NCBI GenBank assembly: GCA_003500135.1
Contig: DNTA01000149.1
Location: 1-32,005 of the forward strand
Direction of reading: 5' to 3'
Length of the DNA: 32,005 nucleotides
Source: Cytophagales bacterium
Lineage (GTDB): Bacteria > Bacteroidota > Bacteroidia > Cytophagales > Cyclobacteriaceae
The notes beneath the pieces were generated by a model that saw only the letters and a program-made list of their open reading frames with translations, made no database searches and was not told the DNA's origin. The position numbers and the translations under genes are program-made. Below are positions 8,066-16,073 of this stretch, piece by piece; positions within the stretch are counted from its first letter, which is position 1, and the number at the start of each line of letters is the position of its first letter.

Positions 8066-8863
8066 TTAATATGATGGATTATGTGCCGAATTTTCTTTAT
8101 GAACCGGATCCAAAAAGTGATCAAATGTATCGCCTCGAAGGCCAATGCGAATTGTCTCCAGCGGAATTATTTCATTAGGCGCTATATTACCCAAATTTAC
8201 ATTGCTTCCCAGGAGTTTGATAAACCATACTTGTTGAGCCTTTTGCGGAGCCTCCCATATGATCTTTTCAAAAGGTATTTTGGTCAGTATTTCTTCAACC
8301 AGTCCTGATCTAACCTCACCACTGGACCTGAACAAACCGACGTTGCCCCCTTCACGCGCTTCACCAATAACTTTCCAGGCGCCGGCATCCAATTCTTCCT
8401 GCATTAGTTTGATCCATTTATAGGGAGGAATGATCTTTTCGACATCTTTTGAGCCCACTTCGGAAAGAACCGTTACCTGATTGGACAATTTCCTGATGTA
8501 TTCACACTTGATATCGTGATCAAGCTCAATTGAACCATCGGAAACCTCAGCATATTCCAATCCGTATTTGTCCAAAACCTTTTGATAGTCTTCAAATTGC
8601 CCCCTGATAACAAAAGTTTCGAAGAGCGTACCGCCAAAATAAATCGGTACACCGGCATTTTTGTAGACCTTAATTTTCTCCTTTAGGTTTGGCGTCACAA
8701 AAGACGTACCCCAGCCCAACTTCACAATATCTACGTAATCACCAGCAATACTTAAGAAGTCTTCAACTTCCCTAATGCTTAAACCTTTATCCATTGCCAT
8801 GGTGTAACCAACCTGACGAGGTTTTACTGTTCGTTCAGGTATATCTTTTAAAAAATAATTCAT
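8066..8863 (-). CDS. comA: Phosphosulfolactate synthase-like protein
   Basis: A 265-residue TIM-barrel protein of the ComA family, which in methanogens adds sulfite to phosphoenolpyruvate to give (R)-phospho-3-sulfolactate, the first step to coenzyme M. Family features visible: KPRQVGYTMAMDKGL near 14-28, DYVDIVKLGWGTSFV near 42-56, YFGGTLFE, the acidic EVSDGSIEL segment, and KVIGEAREGGNVG. Relatives outside methanogens include the plant heat-stress protein HSA32, and Bacteroidota homologues have no settled role. One possibility is supply of sulfolactate for cysteate and sulfonolipid (capnine) synthesis; this is inference. It is 5 bases after the TPR gene and 21 before the DUF368 gene. The final 8 residues (HKENSAHNPSY) are a short polar tail. 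Confidence 0.85.
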   Translation of the reverse strand: MNYFLKDIPERTVKPRQVGYTMAMDKGLSIREVEDFLSIAGDYVDIVKLGWGTSFVTPNLKEKIKVYKNAGVPIYFGGTLFETFVIRGQFEDYQKVLDKYGLEYAEVSDGSIELDHDIKCEYIRKLSNQVTVLSEVGSKDVEKIIPPYKWIKLMQEELDAGAWKVIGEAREGGNVGLFRSSGEVRSGLVEEILTKIPFEKIIWEAPQKAQQVWFIKLLGSNVNLGNIAPNEIIPLETIRIGLRGDTFDHFLDPVHKENSAHNPSY

Positions 8864-8868
8864 TAAAA

Positions 8869-10269
8869 CTAATCTTTTCTGTATTGATCGATTATTTTAA
8901 AAAGTGCCTTTTGAATCTCCAGTTTTGGAAAAAACTCAAGAACATGCACATGATTTTCAAAGTTCAAAATCAAACCATTTTCCAAATATACAAAAGCTTC
9001 TTTGTATTTACCTGCTGCAATCCGGTAACAAGCAGCCCTGTAATACAGAAGTGACTCTTCCGGAAGTATATTTACGGCGTCTTCCATTAAAGTGAAAGCC
9101 TGTTCGTAATTGCCTTGTTCGTAATAGATATAGGACCAGTCGAGATAGGTCTCAGCATCTTCATTGTCTAAAAGGCTGGCCTCCTCATATGCATCCAGGC
9201 TCGAAGCGATATTTCCATTTCTATATTCGGCCTCGGCTACGGTTTTCCAATAATGGGCGTTTTCATAGTCAAGTTTGAGGGCGCGGTTCAAAAAATGGAC
9301 CGCCTGTGACCATTTTTCCTGTTTCATAAGGCAGTAACCTACTCCAAACCATGCTTCGCTATAAAAATTATCCAGTTTTGCGGCTTTCTGAAAATATTTT
9401 ACTCCGAGCTCATACTGTTCCATTTTTTGATATGCCAATGCGATGCTTCCATATACTTCAGCGCTGGGGCCTTCGTTTTCAATTGTCTGTTTGTAAGCTT
9501 CTACTGCTTTGGCATATTCATCGATATTCATGTAAGAATTGCCCATGTTGAAGAATGCAGAGGCAAAACCCCCTTCAATAATTGTGGCATAATCATAGGC
9601 ATGTATAGCATCTTCAAACCTGCCTAACTTATTGTACACAATACCAAGATTATACCACGCAAAATGGGAATACGGGTCCTGATCGATGAATCGTTTATAA
9701 TAATCCACACTGCTTTCCAATTGTCCGGTCACATCCAGGCAATAGGCGAGTTCATATAAAGCATTTTCATTGTTTATATTGAATTCAATGGCTTTTTTGT
9801 AGTATTCTATGGCCATGTCATATTTAAATGCCGATTGGTAGGTAAGGCCAATATTATAATAGATTTCGTCTTTATCTTCGAAAAAGGGCAAGGCGCTCTT
9901 AAAATACTCCACAGCTTCCTGGTATTCACCATGAAGAGAAAGGATGGAGCCTTTTAAATTGAGTATCTCGGGGTCATTGGGTGAAAGTGATATAGCTTTG
10001 TCCAAAAGCTTAATGCTTTCTGTATATTCCTCAAGGTTCGACAGGATCTGAGCCTTTTCTATTAAAAGTTCGGTTGAGAAAGGGTAGAGCTTAAGTGCCG
10101 CATTACAGGCTTTTAGGGCTTTTTTATTTTTGCCCTGGTCCAGGTAGTATTCAATGATTTGTTCAAAATCCTCCACATCATAAAATTGAAGCTCATCATT
10201 TTGAATTTGTTCTTCAAACCGCTTTACAAATGCCTTCAGTTCATCTTTTTTTCTGAATCCGCCGCTCAT
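8869..10269 (-). CDS. Tetratricopeptide-repeat protein
   Basis: A 466-residue soluble protein made almost entirely of tandem TPR helical hairpins from about residue 35 to 440, roughly twelve units with the expected spacing (for example IYYNIGLTYQSAFKYDMAIEYYKKAI and AWYNLGIVYNKLGRFEDAIHAYDYA). No signal peptide, transmembrane segment or catalytic domain is seen, so it is probably a cytoplasmic protein-protein scaffold. First gene of the operon with comA (5-base gap), the DUF368 gene and aroE. Its partners are unknown; constant linkage would suggest a role in the same process as ComA/DUF368. Confidence 0.92.
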   Translation of the reverse strand: MSGGFRKKDELKAFVKRFEEQIQNDELQFYDVEDFEQIIEYYLDQGKNKKALKACNAALKLYPFSTELLIEKAQILSNLEEYTESIKLLDKAISLSPNDPEILNLKGSILSLHGEYQEAVEYFKSALPFFEDKDEIYYNIGLTYQSAFKYDMAIEYYKKAIEFNINNENALYELAYCLDVTGQLESSVDYYKRFIDQDPYSHFAWYNLGIVYNKLGRFEDAIHAYDYATIIEGGFASAFFNMGNSYMNIDEYAKAVEAYKQTIENEGPSAEVYGSIALAYQKMEQYELGVKYFQKAAKLDNFYSEAWFGVGYCLMKQEKWSQAVHFLNRALKLDYENAHYWKTVAEAEYRNGNIASSLDAYEEASLLDNEDAETYLDWSYIYYEQGNYEQAFTLMEDAVNILPEESLLYYRAACYRIAAGKYKEAFVYLENGLILNFENHVHVLEFFPKLEIQKALFKIIDQYRKD

Positions 10270-10346
10270 ATTATTTTTTTATACCCTGGAATATCGAATA
10301 TTAAGCAAATTACCCAATAAATAAAATACAGGCTTCAATATTTGCG

Positions 10347-10354
10347 CAAATATA
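10347..10354 (-). promoter_or_regulatory. Candidate -7 box for the TPR-comA-aroE operon
   Basis: On the minus strand the sequence reads TATATTTG, a match to TAnnTTTG, 77 bases upstream of the TPR start codon and just beyond the end of the polysaccharide operon. No TTG at the standard distance upstream was seen, so support is partial. Confidence 0.35.
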
Positions 10355-10358
10355 GTTA

Positions 10359-11081
10359 TTAAACCGCCTGATTTAGAAGTAATTGTTTATTTATATAGTA
10401 ATTACCTCTGGTTTTAAGTGCTTTGGCCAGTAAGTGGGCATGCCTTAAATTATGGCAATCGCTGCCTAAAAAGCTATAAGCATTCATTTTTATCAGTTTT
10501 CTGGCAAATCGTTTGGTGGCTTTGTTGTAATACCCTACTAATGACAGCAAGTTGAGCTGATAGTAGACCTGCATATCCAATAATTCCTGCACGAGGGCCG
10601 GTGAGGCCTGTAGGTACAAATAGCGTTCCGGATGTGCCAGAACAGGGTTAATTCCTCTGCTGTTCAATTGAAATATAGCTTCACGAAGTATTTTAGGTTC
10701 ATTATAATAAGATGTTTCGAACAGAAGATAATTGCCACCGAAAAGCAACAATTCATCACTGCTGACAAATCTTTCTAAAATATTTTCGTCCAGATAATAT
10801 TCCGCAGCCACCTCAAGTTGGATATCAATTCCGGCTTTTTTAATCTCTTGTTTTAATTTTCTTCCAAGCGCTATGATTTCATTTTCACTATTCGGATAAA
10901 AATCCGGCATAATGTGGGGAGTTGTGATTATTTTTTGGTAGCCCATGCTTTGTAAAAGGCGGATAATCCCAATACTTTCGTCAAAGGTTTTCACCCCATC
11001 GTCAATCCCAGGCAGTAGATGTGAATGAAGGTCTGTGGTGTGGTAAGGTACTACCTCTCGTTTTGTGTTGATGCCAAACAT
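10359..11081 (-). CDS. PHP-type tyrosine-protein phosphatase (CpsB/YwqE-like)
   Basis: Manganese-dependent phosphatase that removes phosphate from the tyrosine tail of the Wzc-type kinase, so controlling polysaccharide assembly. The 240-residue PHP-domain protein shows the metal-binding motifs in order: DLHSHLLPGIDDG with H19 and H21, ITTPHIMPD with H56, the NPVLAHPERY motif, and LGSDCHN near the C terminus. Length is normal for CpsB/YwqE. Its ATG follows the wzc stop codon with no spacer, so kinase and phosphatase are translationally coupled. It is the last gene of the polysaccharide operon. Confidence 0.93.
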   Translation of the reverse strand: MFGINTKREVVPYHTTDLHSHLLPGIDDGVKTFDESIGIIRLLQSMGYQKIITTPHIMPDFYPNSENEIIALGRKLKQEIKKAGIDIQLEVAAEYYLDENILERFVSSDELLLFGGNYLLFETSYYNEPKILREAIFQLNSRGINPVLAHPERYLYLQASPALVQELLDMQVYYQLNLLSLVGYYNKATKRFARKLIKMNAYSFLGSDCHNLRHAHLLAKALKTRGNYYINKQLLLNQAV

Positions 11082-13421
11082 TTATTTGGAAAATAAACTT
11101 TTGAAAGTAGCAAAAAGATTACTTTCCAGGTATTCCGGCTCTTCATAATATCCATAACTTTTACCATAAGAACCATACCCGTAGTTTTTACTTGACCTGT
11201 TGGCATTAAAAATAATTGATGATTGGTCCAGGTGGTGTGCCTTTACCAGGCGATCAATATTTTGTATGAAGCTTTTTTTGGAGAAGCCCGATCTTACCAC
11301 AAAAAGAGCAATGTCAGATTTTTTCAATGCCAGTATGCCATCTGTAACCAACCCGACCGGAGGAGTGTCGATGATCACAACATCGTACTTCGATTTCAGG
11401 TCTCCAATCATTTTATCAAAAGAACCTGTGTGGATCAGTTCAGAAGGATTTGGAGGTATTGGGCCTGAAGAAATATAATCGAGATTTTCAAGGTTGGTCT
11501 TTAGTATACATTCCTCCACCGAATGTTTTTCAATCAGAATTGTGCTGACGCCCTTTGCCTGGATATTGTGATAAAAAACTTTTTGTAACCGCGGCTTTCG
11601 CATATCGAGGTCCACTAAAACTACCTTGCTTTTTAAAAGGCTTATTACTCCTCCAAGATTGACTGTCACAAAGGTCTTGCCTTCTCCGCTAACCGTACTG
11701 GTGATGGCAATGACGGTATTTTTATCAGTGCGTTTGATAAATTCAAGGTTGGTCCTTATGCTTCTGAAAGCCTCGCTTATTTCGGATTTGGGCACTTTGT
11801 CAATTACCAATCGATCGCTATCCCGCCCTTTAAGTTTTTCAACAAACGGAATGCTTCCTAAAATGGATGTAGGAGTAATGTGTTCGATGTCTTTTTCACT
11901 TGACACACTATTGTGTAATAAGTACCTGATTATGATAAAAAGAAAGCTGAGTATTACCGAGGCAATAATTGCTCCTGCCCAAATCAGGATTTTATTTGGC
12001 GCTATAGGGTTTGATGGAAGTGAGGCAGAGGATAAAATTTTAAAATCAGTGACAGTTCCCGCCTGGGCCAACTCAAATTGCGCCTTGTTTTTCATGAGGC
12101 TCAGATAGAACTCCTCGTACAGATCGTAATAGCGCTCGGTTTTCGCATATTCCGTACTTTTGGAGGGTAGACTGGAAAAATCTGTTTCCAGTCTGTTTTT
12201 TTTGAGGTTGATCTCATCTAATTTATCATAAATGCCTTTTCTTGACTCCTCTACATAGCCAATAATCCGCTCCCTTAAAAAATTGATTTCCTCCTTCTTT
12301 TTTCGGTAGGCAAAGGTGTTCGTTTTGTAGGCACCTTTCAGTATATTCATTTCCTTCTTTAGTTCTTCGAGCCGGTTGATGTCTTGCGCAACTTCTGATG
12401 ATAGCATTCTCAGCTCTGAATTGCCTAATTGAAGATCAGCAGTGTCAAGCAGTTTGTCGTATATTTCATTAAAGTTGTCAAGCTGATCATTTAGTTTCAT
12501 TTTAATGGAGTCCAGTTCTTCCAGCATCGTGATCGTTCTACTAAGACTCACATTCATATCGGTGGTACGATTATCTATGGTAAAGTTTTCAAAATAATTT
12601 TCCAGTTCGGATAGCGTGCTCTCCGTTTGATGTAACTGTTCATTTAGGAATTTTATTTTTTGATCGTTAACCCTGTTTTTTTCTAATTGGGTGTAATAAA
12701 TGTAGAGGGTGTCTATGGCCATTAAAATGTCCTGAGCCTTGTACTTGTTGAAATCCTTAAACGTCACTGATATCGTCTTGGCCTTAAAATCCAAGGGTTT
12801 CACTTCAGTGTTGTCCATTAAATACCGGATATTGCTTTGAGGGCTATTGATCTTAAAAAAATAGTGGACATTATCATTATCTTTTCTGTAGTGCGGTGAA
12901 AGGGCCAGCATAAAAACGAAACCATCGCATACAATCTCCTCACCAAAAGAATAGGTGTTTTCTATTACCTGATCACCTTTTTTTAATCTTAATATGAACT
13001 TTTTACTGTTCAGTATATCAACATCAAATGGATGATCAAAATACTGTGGTTCAATTTTATATTCCACGAAGAAAGGGCTGTTTTGGTATCTTTCTTCAAA
13101 CAGTACTTTGCCATATGCAAAAACGTTCACATCGTTATTGATCACTTCGGCGACACGTGTAAAAAAAAGTTTGGACTTAAGCAGTTCAATTTCTTTGGAT
13201 AAATTGTTGATATCTTCATCAAAGCTTCTGAACCCCAAAACCTGGGCTTCACTTTTGATATCCAGTTGAAGCACTGACTCCGATTGATAAAGGTCTTTGG
13301 TGTAACGAATGGTTAAATATGCCGTGGCCACAGAAAAGATCAACAGCATAATGAGGACGGGAAGGCTTCTCTTGAAAACCATCTGCAATTTATCGAAATC
13401 GAATTGCTGGTTTTGTTCCAT
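11082..13421 (-). CDS. Wzc-like polysaccharide co-polymerase and tyrosine autokinase
   Basis: A 779-residue inner-membrane protein that controls chain length and export of surface polysaccharide. Order of parts: N-terminal cytoplasmic stub, first membrane helix at about 19-36, a long periplasmic region with coiled coil at about 245-420, the GNVR/proline-rich SLPSNPIAPNK before the second helix at about 478-500, then the BY-kinase domain: Walker A TVSGEGKTF around 576-584, Walker A' VLVDLDMRKPR at 601-611 and Walker B VVIIDTPP at 681-688. The tail carries seven tyrosines at 747, 749, 752, 756, 758, 759 and 764, the autophosphorylation cluster. It lies between the Wza-like lipoprotein (9-base gap) and its phosphatase (0-base gap). 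Confidence 0.95.
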   Translation of the reverse strand: MEQNQQFDFDKLQMVFKRSLPVLIMLLIFSVATAYLTIRYTKDLYQSESVLQLDIKSEAQVLGFRSFDEDINNLSKEIELLKSKLFFTRVAEVINNDVNVFAYGKVLFEERYQNSPFFVEYKIEPQYFDHPFDVDILNSKKFILRLKKGDQVIENTYSFGEEIVCDGFVFMLALSPHYRKDNDNVHYFFKINSPQSNIRYLMDNTEVKPLDFKAKTISVTFKDFNKYKAQDILMAIDTLYIYYTQLEKNRVNDQKIKFLNEQLHQTESTLSELENYFENFTIDNRTTDMNVSLSRTITMLEELDSIKMKLNDQLDNFNEIYDKLLDTADLQLGNSELRMLSSEVAQDINRLEELKKEMNILKGAYKTNTFAYRKKKEEINFLRERIIGYVEESRKGIYDKLDEINLKKNRLETDFSSLPSKSTEYAKTERYYDLYEEFYLSLMKNKAQFELAQAGTVTDFKILSSASLPSNPIAPNKILIWAGAIIASVILSFLFIIIRYLLHNSVSSEKDIEHITPTSILGSIPFVEKLKGRDSDRLVIDKVPKSEISEAFRSIRTNLEFIKRTDKNTVIAITSTVSGEGKTFVTVNLGGVISLLKSKVVLVDLDMRKPRLQKVFYHNIQAKGVSTILIEKHSVEECILKTNLENLDYISSGPIPPNPSELIHTGSFDKMIGDLKSKYDVVIIDTPPVGLVTDGILALKKSDIALFVVRSGFSKKSFIQNIDRLVKAHHLDQSSIIFNANRSSKNYGYGSYGKSYGYYEEPEYLESNLFATFKSLFSK

Positions 13422-13430
13422 GTTCAGCGA

Positions 13431-14207
13431 TTACAAATTGTTCAACAACACAATGATGGTGACGGTATTCAGAATTAAACTCAAAAAAATGGTTACATCC
13501 CTTACGCCTTCTGTGACTACTTTTCTAAATGGCTCTACATAAATTATATCGCCAGGCTCAGCTTCCAGCATTGATTGTTTCATGCCCTCAATTGTGGACA
13601 AATCAATTAGATAAACCTCCGGGTTATTCAAATCACCCCTGATAAGCCGGATATTGCGGCTTTTTCCACCCTCGTCAATGCCTCCGGCGAGCGCAAGCGC
13701 TTCGATGATTGACATGTTTTCATTTTGAAGTGGCACTACCTGGCCACCGGGGGCGCCTAAAACAAAAACACGCTTGTTGGCATATCGCAAAACCACAAAT
13801 GGTTCCTCATAATATTCCGTATAGGCTTCTTCGAGTAGGTTTTCTGCTTCATCAATGGTCAGTCCCGCCAGTTTTATTTTCCCTACCATTGGTACTTTAA
13901 CCGTGCTGTCTGACAATACAAAGTAATTAACTTCTTCTCTCATTTGCTGGTTTCTGTTGCCTTCTTCCAGCAATTCGAAATTGGGATCAATTACCCTTTC
14001 ACCTTTGTTGGTATAAACACGCAAATCGAGTTGATCGTAAGGTTGTATGATGTATGTTTTTTCAAGCGCCGCTATTTCAGCTTTGGCAAATGTGGCTAAC
14101 TCCGTATCATTTTCTACCTGAAACATGAAGTTTTGCCGGTATAGTTTGCAACCACTTGTTGTGGTTATTACCACAATAATAAAAATATGTAAAGCCCGGA
14201 AGTTCAC
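13431..14207 (-). CDS. Wza-like polysaccharide export lipoprotein
   Basis: Outer-membrane export component for surface polysaccharide. The 258-residue precursor has a signal peptide ending in a lipobox (TTSGC, lipidated C20), then a Poly_export domain (YIIQPYDQLDLRVYT and later VKVPMVGKIKLAGLTIDEAENLL), and one SLBB-type domain (VFVLGAPGGQVVPLQ, SIIEALALAGG). The last 25 residues are hydrophobic (FLSLILNTVTIIVLLNNL), as in other Bacteroidota Wza-like proteins; this may replace the amphipathic helix of enterobacterial Wza. Located between rfbC (33-base gap) and wzc (9-base gap). Confidence 0.92.
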   Translation of the reverse strand: MNFRALHIFIIVVITTTSGCKLYRQNFMFQVENDTELATFAKAEIAALEKTYIIQPYDQLDLRVYTNKGERVIDPNFELLEEGNRNQQMREEVNYFVLSDSTVKVPMVGKIKLAGLTIDEAENLLEEAYTEYYEEPFVVLRYANKRVFVLGAPGGQVVPLQNENMSIIEALALAGGIDEGGKSRNIRLIRGDLNNPEVYLIDLSTIEGMKQSMLEAEPGDIIYVEPFRKVVTEGVRDVTIFLSLILNTVTIIVLLNNL

Positions 14208-14240
14208 AAAAAAAAAATTTTGTCTTGAATATAAGAATAA

Positions 14241-14783
14241 TTAATCCAATTCGCTGATTACCTCAGCAAAAGGCAATAATTTCTGATCCTTATTAGAAAC
14301 TTCAGGCTGGTTAATGCCCCAATCTATACCCAGCTCCGGATCATTCCATATGATACCTGATTCAGACGCTTTGTGGTAGTAATTGGTGCACTTGTAAAAA
14401 AATATGGTTGGCTCTAGTGCGGCAAATCCATGTGCAAAGCCTTCAGGAACATAAAGCATATTGCCTTTTTTACTGTCTAATAGACAACAATAGTGTTTTC
14501 CGTAAGTAGGCTGGTCTCTACGAAGATCAACCACCACATCTAGGGCTTGGCCCGAAATGACCCTTACAAGTTTACCCTGGGCAAAAGGGGCTTTTTGAAA
14601 ATGAAGTCCTCGTATCACGTTTCCAACAGAATACGATTGATTGTCCTGAACAAAATCGACATCAAGACCCTGATCAGCCAGTTTTTGCTTTTGGTAGGAT
14701 TCAAAAAAATAACCCCTTTCATCTTGTAGTATGCGGGGTTCTATTTCAAAAAGTCCGTCAAATGCGGTTCTTTTAAGGTCCAT
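14241..14783 (-). CDS. rfbC: dTDP-4-dehydrorhamnose 3,5-epimerase
   Basis: Epimerises dTDP-4-keto-6-deoxyglucose at C3 and C5 on the way to dTDP-L-rhamnose. The 180-residue cupin-fold protein has the active-site motif VIRGLHFQ with the catalytic H61, substrate-binding K71 in QGKLVRVISG, VPEGFAHGFA around 112-121, and YKCTNYYHKASESGI with the likely catalytic Y130. Length is normal. It sits 6 bases after the glycosyltransferase and 33 before the Wza-like gene. The partners rfbA, rfbB and rfbD are not in the window, so either they are elsewhere or the enzyme makes another 6-deoxysugar. Confidence 0.93.
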   Translation of the reverse strand: MDLKRTAFDGLFEIEPRILQDERGYFFESYQKQKLADQGLDVDFVQDNQSYSVGNVIRGLHFQKAPFAQGKLVRVISGQALDVVVDLRRDQPTYGKHYCCLLDSKKGNMLYVPEGFAHGFAALEPTIFFYKCTNYYHKASESGIIWNDPELGIDWGINQPEVSNKDQKLLPFAEVISELD

Positions 14784-14789
14784 ATATAT

Positions 14790-15893
14790 TTACAATTCGT
14801 TTATTGAATTAATGTACTTATCAATTACTATTTTCTCGTCAAACTCATTTTCAACGAGTGTTCTTGAATTCAGGCCAAAATTATTCCTTTCATCTGACGA
14901 GAGGTTGATCATTCGTTTCATGGCTTCTGATAAATCATTTGCATCCTGCATTTTACACAAAAAACCATTGTAATTATTCTTTACAATATTGCGGCAACCC
15001 GGCACATCAGTTGCGATGAGTGGCTTAGCCATTGAGGCAGCCTCCAATAAGGTTTTTGGGGTTCCTTCGCGATAAGATGGCAATACCACACAATCAGCGT
15101 CTGAAATGAATTGCTTTACATCTTCAGTGGTACCCAGGTATTCAACCATGTCCTGCCGAATCCATTGTTCGATATCCTTCTTGGGGATACCTCTTTTGTG
15201 TTTTTCATCGATCTGCCCTAAAAGCTGGAAGCGGGCATCAATACCATTTTTTTTCAAGGTATCAATTGCATTGATATATTCAAGAATGCCTTTGTCGTAA
15301 ATGAGCCTTGACACAACCAGAAAAGTAAATTTCTTCTGATTTTCTGTCTTCTGTAGAGGCTGGAAATCGCTTACATTTATGCCGCTACCTGGAAGAACGG
15401 CACATATTTCCCGCTTCACAAGTTTTTTGTCGGCAAATAGATTGTAGTCGTCGTTGTTTTGAAAAAATATTTTTCTAGGAAAGTGAAAAGCTATTTTATA
15501 AAGCTGCATTGCAACCTTAGATACTAAACCGTCTTTGAGAAATATGGTGCCCAGTCCACAAACGTTATTGATTACCGGTATACGTAAAAGCGACGCTGCA
15601 ATAGTGCCATAAATATTTGGCTTTATCGTGTATTGCAATACTACATCAGGCTTATATTTTTTATATATGTGCCATAATTCCGCTATGAGAAAAATGTCTT
15701 TAAGTGGATTGGCGCCGCGACTATCCATTCTGACAGGTATATAGGTACAGCCCAGTTTTGATAATTTTTCTGAGAAACCGTCGCTTGGTGCAATGGCAAA
15801 TACCTCATGGCCCTGATCCAGTAGTGCTTGAACCAGTCCTTTCCGGAAATTATAAATATTCCATGACGTATTTAATACGATGGCAATCTTCAT
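14790..15893 (-). CDS. Family 4 glycosyltransferase
   Basis: A 367-residue GT-B fold glycosyltransferase, probably transferring a sugar to a lipid-linked oligosaccharide at the cytoplasmic face. The N-terminal Rossmann half begins KIAIVLNTSWNIYNFRKGL and includes DVVLQYTIKPNIYG; the C-terminal half has the GT4 sugar-nucleotide motif REGTPKTLLEAASM (E276 and E284, E-x7-E) followed by PLIATDVPGCR. The pattern resembles PglA- and Wbp-type N-acetylhexosaminyl transferases, but the donor cannot be read from sequence. It is the first gene of the polysaccharide operon, divergent from hflX, and no polymerase or flippase accompanies it. Confidence 0.9.
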   Translation of the reverse strand: MKIAIVLNTSWNIYNFRKGLVQALLDQGHEVFAIAPSDGFSEKLSKLGCTYIPVRMDSRGANPLKDIFLIAELWHIYKKYKPDVVLQYTIKPNIYGTIAASLLRIPVINNVCGLGTIFLKDGLVSKVAMQLYKIAFHFPRKIFFQNNDDYNLFADKKLVKREICAVLPGSGINVSDFQPLQKTENQKKFTFLVVSRLIYDKGILEYINAIDTLKKNGIDARFQLLGQIDEKHKRGIPKKDIEQWIRQDMVEYLGTTEDVKQFISDADCVVLPSYREGTPKTLLEAASMAKPLIATDVPGCRNIVKNNYNGFLCKMQDANDLSEAMKRMINLSSDERNNFGLNSRTLVENEFDEKIVIDKYINSINEL

Positions 15894-16015
15894 AATGTAA
15901 ATTTAAGGCAAAAAAATACAATTTTTTCTAAAACCGTTGCGATAATACGATAAAATAGGAGTTTCCCAATAAAATTTCGACAGAATGGTATAAAAACTAT
16001 GTTAAGCTTGTAATT

Positions 16016-16042
16016 TTGCAGCCAAGATATACATTACCTTTG
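16016..16042 (+). promoter_or_regulatory. Candidate promoter of hflX
   Basis: TTG at 16016-16018 and TACCTTTG at 16035-16042, 16 bases apart, just below the usual spacing. The -7 box ends 31 bases before the hflX ATG. The 180-base space to the divergent glycosyltransferase start must hold the opposing promoter as well; I could not identify that one. Confidence 0.45.
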
Positions 16043-16073
16043 TGCATTGAAAAATGCAGATTAAATATTATTT

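Noticed and set aside
11626..12108. A 160-codon plus-strand frame opposite the Wzc-like kinase
   Set aside because: Antisense to a complete gene with all kinase motifs; no start signal or known fold.
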